DNA from: an uncultured Rubellimicrobium sp.
GTDB lineage: Bacteria; Pseudomonadota; Alphaproteobacteria; Rhodobacterales; Rhodobacteraceae
NCBI GenBank assembly: GCA_902805995.1
Contig: CADCUU010000475.1
Span: 1-10,646, forward strand
Direction: 5' to 3'
DNA length: 10,646 nt
Made by a program: the position numbers and the translations under genes. Positions 8,144-10,646 of the stretch are shown here, piece after piece. A model generated the notes under the pieces. The model was given only the letters and a program-made list of their open reading frames with translations. It did not search any database and had not been told where the DNA came from. Positions within the stretch are counted from its first letter, which is position 1, and every line of letters begins with the position of its first letter.

Positions 8144-8633
8144 GAAACATTACCCACACGGTTGCCGCGGTTCCCGCCACTTCCCCCCTTTCAGGATTCG
8201 GATCAAGGCCGCCCCGGCTGCCCTCAAAGGGAGCGGGTGAAGGCCAGCGTGCGAAACTGTCGTGAGGTGGGCCGTGCGTCCGGAGCCGACCGGTGCAAGG
8301 GGCCAGCGTTGCTGGGTCCGAGTGGAGCGCTTTCGCCACTGGGGGCCAGGACGGGAATTTGGACTCAGGACGAACTGCCTGGTCGAAGCATGCCTTCGGG
8401 GCACGACATGCTCGTGGAGCGGAGGGCTGTCCGGCCAAGACTCCTATGGACCAGACAGCACCGGTCGAAACGGCGTCCTGAGCAGCGGGCAGAATCCGCC
8501 TTAGCCAGATCCGCTGAGGGACGGTCAGACTCCGCACCCAGAGAGCTCTGGCGGATGCGAGGGTCGCTCACTCACGCCGAATGGCTCCCGACAGAAACCG
8601 GGAGCGGCTTAGGCATGGCAGGTCATAGGCTGG
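8144..8633. other. 490 bp without a convincing gene
   Basis: Open frames cross this stretch on both strands (for example 8162-8704 on plus and 8109-8537 on minus). Their products are low-complexity Arg/Pro/Ser/Trp-rich chains without recognisable domains, and base use lacks the G/C third-position pattern of the neighbouring genes. It contains several GANTC sites and short palindromes: AGCATG (8387-8392) with CATGCT (8407-8412), CGAAG (8384-8388) with CTTCG (8394-8398), and AGAGCTCT. No tRNA T-arm or known riboswitch core was seen. It may be a decayed gene or a dispersed intergenic repeat. Confidence 0.5.
8584..8605 (-). terminator. hairpin downstream of nusB, possible terminator
   Basis: GCTCCCG (8584-8590) and CGGGAGC (8599-8605) form a perfect 7-bp stem with an 8-base loop, starting about 28 bases after the nusB stop on the minus strand. 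No T run follows on either strand, so it would be at best a weak terminator or an mRNA 3'-end stabiliser. Confidence 0.35.
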
Positions 8634-9116
8634 TCAGCCGCGGCGCGGCGCGCCTAGGGCGTCAGGGTGCGCTTCGCGCGCCATGTGGTCGAGCACGGCG
8701 TTGACGAAGCCCTTTTCTTTCCCATCTGGGAAGAAGGCGTCGGTTATGCCCAGATATTCAGTGATCACCACCTTGGGCGGCGTGTCGCCGGCCACGAGCT
8801 CGGCCCCGGCGGCGCGGAAGACCGCGCGCAGGGTGGGGTCGATCCGGTCGATGGGCCACTTGGCGACAAGCGCCCGGTCGGTCATCTGGTCGATGCGCGC
8901 CTGATGGTTCACGGCCTCCGAGGTGATCTTGCGGAACAGGTCCACATGACCCTCGGCCATCTCCACGCCGTCATCCTGCACCTCGCCGAAGCGGTGCGTC
9001 TCGAACTCGCGGGTGACACGGTCCACGGTGGAGCCCGCGGCCTCCATCTGGAAAAGAGCCTGCACAGCGTAGAGACGCGCGGCGGAGCGCATCTGGCGCT
9101 TCTGATCGGGATTCAT
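8634..9116 (-). CDS. nusB: transcription antitermination factor NusB
   Basis: NusB binds boxA RNA with NusE (ribosomal protein S10) and is part of the antitermination complex that keeps RNA polymerase moving through rRNA operons. The 160-residue product is a normal length. It begins MNPDQKRQMRSAARLYAVQALFQ, where the SAARLYAVQALFQ helix is the family's typical opening. The later RIDPTLRAVFRAAGAEL and PPKVVITEYLGITDAFF segments, and GFVNAVLDHMA near the C-terminus, are diagnostic. The start ATG (9116-9114) overlaps the ribH stop in ATGA, and GGGAG lies seven bases upstream inside ribH, indicating translational coupling. It is the last gene of ribB-ribH-nusB, a common alphaproteobacterial order. 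A weak hairpin lies downstream. Nothing is odd in the protein itself. Confidence 0.96.
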   Translation of the reverse strand: MNPDQKRQMRSAARLYAVQALFQMEAAGSTVDRVTREFETHRFGEVQDDGVEMAEGHVDLFRKITSEAVNHQARIDQMTDRALVAKWPIDRIDPTLRAVFRAAGAELVAGDTPPKVVITEYLGITDAFFPDGKEKGFVNAVLDHMAREAHPDALGAPRRG

Positions 9117-9619
9117 TCCTTGACTCCCAGACGGAAGCCCAGCGACTTTTCGGGCCGGGCAAAGCGGCGCGACAGGCGCAGCAGGTGAAGCGCCGCCGCG
9201 GCCGCGCCGCCGCCCTTGTCCTGATCCTCGGCCCGGACGCGGGCCTGCTCCTCGTTCTCCACCGTCAGGATGCCGTTGCCGATGCACTGCCCCTGAAGCC
9301 CGAGCATGGTGAGGCCGTGGGAGGACTCCCCGGCCACGGTGTCGTAGTGCGAGGTCTCGCCGCGGATGATGCAGCCCAGGGCCACGAAAGCGTGAAACTC
9401 CCCCAGGCGGGCGGCGATGGCGACGGCGGTCGGAATCTCAAGGGCGCCGGGGACCTCGATGGTCTCGTGGGTGGCGCCCCAGGCCTCGATCTCGGCGCGC
9501 GCGCCGCTCAGCAGGGCGTCGGCGATGGTGCGGTAGTAGGGGGCGACGACGATCAGCACCTTGGCGGGCGTGTCGTCGAAGCGGCCACGTTCGAGCCCCT
9601 GGGTCTGTGGTCCGGCCAT
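9113..9619 (-). CDS. ribH: 6,7-dimethyl-8-ribityllumazine synthase RibH
   Basis: RibH condenses the RibD-pathway pyrimidine with 3,4-dihydroxy-2-butanone 4-phosphate, giving the lumazine that riboflavin synthase uses; many homologues assemble into pentamers or 60-mers. Family motifs are EVPGALEIPTAV (about 55-66) and ALGCIIRGETSHYD (about 80-93), where H91 corresponds to the catalytic histidine. LTVENEEQARVRAE follows, then the GGGAAAAALHLLRLSRRF helix. Two adjacent ATG codons are possible starts (9622 and 9619). GGAGG lies three bases before the first and six before the second, so the second is preferred, giving 168 residues. Either start overlaps the ribB stop (ATGATG contains TGA), and the ribH stop overlaps the nusB ATG. 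The C-terminus (RFARPEKSLGFRLGVKE) is somewhat longer than in many homologues. Confidence 0.96.
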   Translation of the reverse strand: MAGPQTQGLERGRFDDTPAKVLIVVAPYYRTIADALLSGARAEIEAWGATHETIEVPGALEIPTAVAIAARLGEFHAFVALGCIIRGETSHYDTVAGESSHGLTMLGLQGQCIGNGILTVENEEQARVRAEDQDKGGGAAAAALHLLRLSRRFARPEKSLGFRLGVKE

Positions 9620-10646
9620 CATGCGCCTCCGGCGATCTTGCGGGTGCCGACGATCTCGAGGCCGTAAGCCTCCAGTCCGACGACGCGGGGTTTGGGGCTG
9701 TTGGTGAGAAGGACGATGCGCGACAGCCCCAGCGAGGACAGGATCTGCGCGCCCAGGCCATACTGGCGCAGCGTCTGGGGCGACGTCTCGGCCTCGCTCG
9801 CGAGGCGCATCTGGAGGTCGCGCAGGAACACGACCGCGCCGCGGCCTTCGTCGGCGATGACACGCATCGCGTCCTGGAATTCATGGGCGCGCCCCATGGG
9901 CCCGGCGCCCACGATGTCGAGGAGCGGGTCGAAGGCGTGCATTCGGACGAGGACGGGCTCCTCTCCTCCGATGTCACCTTTGACGAGGGCGATATGCTCG
10001 GCGCCCTGGGTCTGGTCGGTGTAGATGCGCATGGTCCAATCGCCGCCGAACTCGGAGGCGATGACCTGCTCGCTGCTGACCTTGACGAGGTTGTCGTGGC
10101 GGCGGCGGTACGCGATCAGGTCGGAGATGGTGCCGACCTTGAGGCCGTGCCGCTGGGCGAAGGCCACGAGTTCCGGCAGACGGGCCATGGTCCCGTCCTC
10201 GTTCATCACCTCGCAGATGACGCCGGAGGGGTTGAGGCCCGCGAGGCGCGAGATGTCGACCGCGGCCTCTGTATGGCCGGCGCGGACAAGGACGCCGCCC
10301 TCGCGGGCGCGCAGCGGGAAGATGTGCCCGGGCGTGGCGAGGTCCTGCGGGCCGCGCGCGGCGTCGATGGCGACGGCGACGGTGCGGGCGCGGTCATGCG
10401 CCGAAATGCCGGTCGAAATGCCCTCCCGCGCCTCGATGGAGACGGTGAAGGCGGTTTCATGCCGCGAGGAGTTCTGGGACGCCATCAGCGGCAGGCCGAG
10501 CTGGTCCACGCGCTGCCCCGTCAGGCTGAGGCAAATGAGGCCGCGGCCATGGGTCGCCATGAAGTTGATCTTCTCGGGCGTCGCCATCTGCGCGGGGATC
10601 ACGAGGTCGCCTTCGTTCTCCCGGTCCTCGTGGTCCACTAGGATGA
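9619..10646 (-). CDS. ribB: 3,4-dihydroxy-2-butanone 4-phosphate synthase with degenerate GTP cyclohydrolase II domain (5' end outside window)
   Basis: RibB converts ribulose 5-phosphate to the four-carbon unit used by RibH. The frame is open to the right edge (visible start ILVDHEDRENEGDL), so the true start lies beyond 10646. The synthase domain is complete from there: the metal-binding acidic loop DHEDRENEGDL, THGRGLICL, GISAHDRARTV, GHIFPLRAREGGV and RAGHTEAAVDISRLAGL. The C-terminal half looks like GTP cyclohydrolase II in its ends (PVLVRMHA, DAMRVIADEGRG, QYGLGAQILSSLGLSRIVLLTN). However, the zinc and active-site segments, normally HSECLTGD, RCDCG and RQEGRG, are replaced, and there is not one cysteine in this half. 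The protein is probably active only as RibB, like the proteins called RibBX elsewhere. It is coupled to ribH by an overlapping TGA/ATG. A separate ribA is expected elsewhere. Confidence 0.95.
   Translation of the reverse strand, partial: ILVDHEDRENEGDLVIPAQMATPEKINFMATHGRGLICLSLTGQRVDQLGLPLMASQNSSRHETAFTVSIEAREGISTGISAHDRARTVAVAIDAARGPQDLATPGHIFPLRAREGGVLVRAGHTEAAVDISRLAGLNPSGVICEVMNEDGTMARLPELVAFAQRHGLKVGTISDLIAYRRRHDNLVKVSSEQVIASEFGGDWTMRIYTDQTQGAEHIALVKGDIGGEEPVLVRMHAFDPLLDIVGAGPMGRAHEFQDAMRVIADEGRGAVVFLRDLQMRLASEAETSPQTLRQYGLGAQILSSLGLSRIVLLTNSPKPRVVGLEAYGLEIVGTRKIAGGA

Noticed and set aside
8109..8537. 142-residue open frame on the minus strand in the gap before nusB
   Set aside because: GTG start without ribosome site and low-complexity product; it also covers the inverted-repeat cluster. 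Could be reconsidered if homologues exist.
8162..8704. 180-residue open frame on the plus strand overlapping the nusB 3' end
   Set aside because: Overlaps nusB and has no recognisable domain or convincing codon bias.
9607..10641. 344-residue open frame on the plus strand opposite ribB
   Set aside because: Shadow of ribB, whose motifs are clear on the minus strand.
10600..10646. GTG at 10638 as the ribB start
   Set aside because: The frame continues upstream as ILVDHEDRENEGD, a standard internal RibB segment, so the gene is cut by the window edge.

Overview
The window is GC-rich chromosomal DNA, close to two-thirds G+C by eye. It comes from an alphaproteobacterium, most likely Rhodobacterales (Rhodobacteraceae/Paracoccaceae). 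The evidence is the dnaG-rpoD pair, the nrdR-ribD junction, the ribB-ribH-nusB cluster, a periplasmic pseudoazurin and GANTC-rich regulatory DNA typical of CcrM-containing Alphaproteobacteria. Most of it is housekeeping sequence. No IS element, CRISPR array, phage gene, tRNA or rRNA was found.

Layout. At 1-1254 (+) lies the 3' part of dnaG (primase). It is followed by a 142-bp leader carrying four copies of CGAATCA, then rpoD (1397-3379, +, main sigma factor) with a clear intrinsic terminator. rmuC (3552-5168, +) runs head-on into a small DUF1232/YkvA-type membrane protein gene (5170-5556, -), with one base between the stop codons. nrdR (5688-6155, +) and ribD (6180-7262, +) form a small operon. 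Their junction is a 14-bp tandem repeat that strings together overlapping GTGA stop/start signals. A pseudoazurin gene (7278-7721, -) follows, with an FNR-type box upstream at a textbook activator position. About 850 bp without a convincing gene (7800-8633) contains GC-rich tandem repeats and a compact set of nested inverted repeats near a perfect TATAAT. The window closes with nusB, ribH and ribB (8634-10646, all -), joined by ATGA overlaps. ribB runs off the right edge.

How the genes work together. RibD, RibB and RibH supply three parts of the riboflavin pathway: the deaminase/reductase, 3,4-dihydroxy-2-butanone-4-phosphate synthase and lumazine synthase. Riboflavin synthase (ribE) is not in the window. 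From what I remember, related genomes often carry nrdR-ribD-ribE-ribB(A)-ribH-nusB on one strand. Here ribD and ribB-ribH-nusB face each other with pseudoazurin between them, which suggests a local inversion with ribE just beyond the right edge. The C-terminal GTP cyclohydrolase II-like domain of RibB has no cysteine at all, so it cannot bind the usual zinc; a separate ribA is expected elsewhere. Pseudoazurin points to anaerobic or denitrifying respiration under FNR/Nnr-type control.

The observations most worth following are the GTGA relay between nrdR and ribD, the CGAATCA/GANTC cluster before rpoD, the possible structured element at 8070-8143, and the FNR-type box of pseudoazurin.
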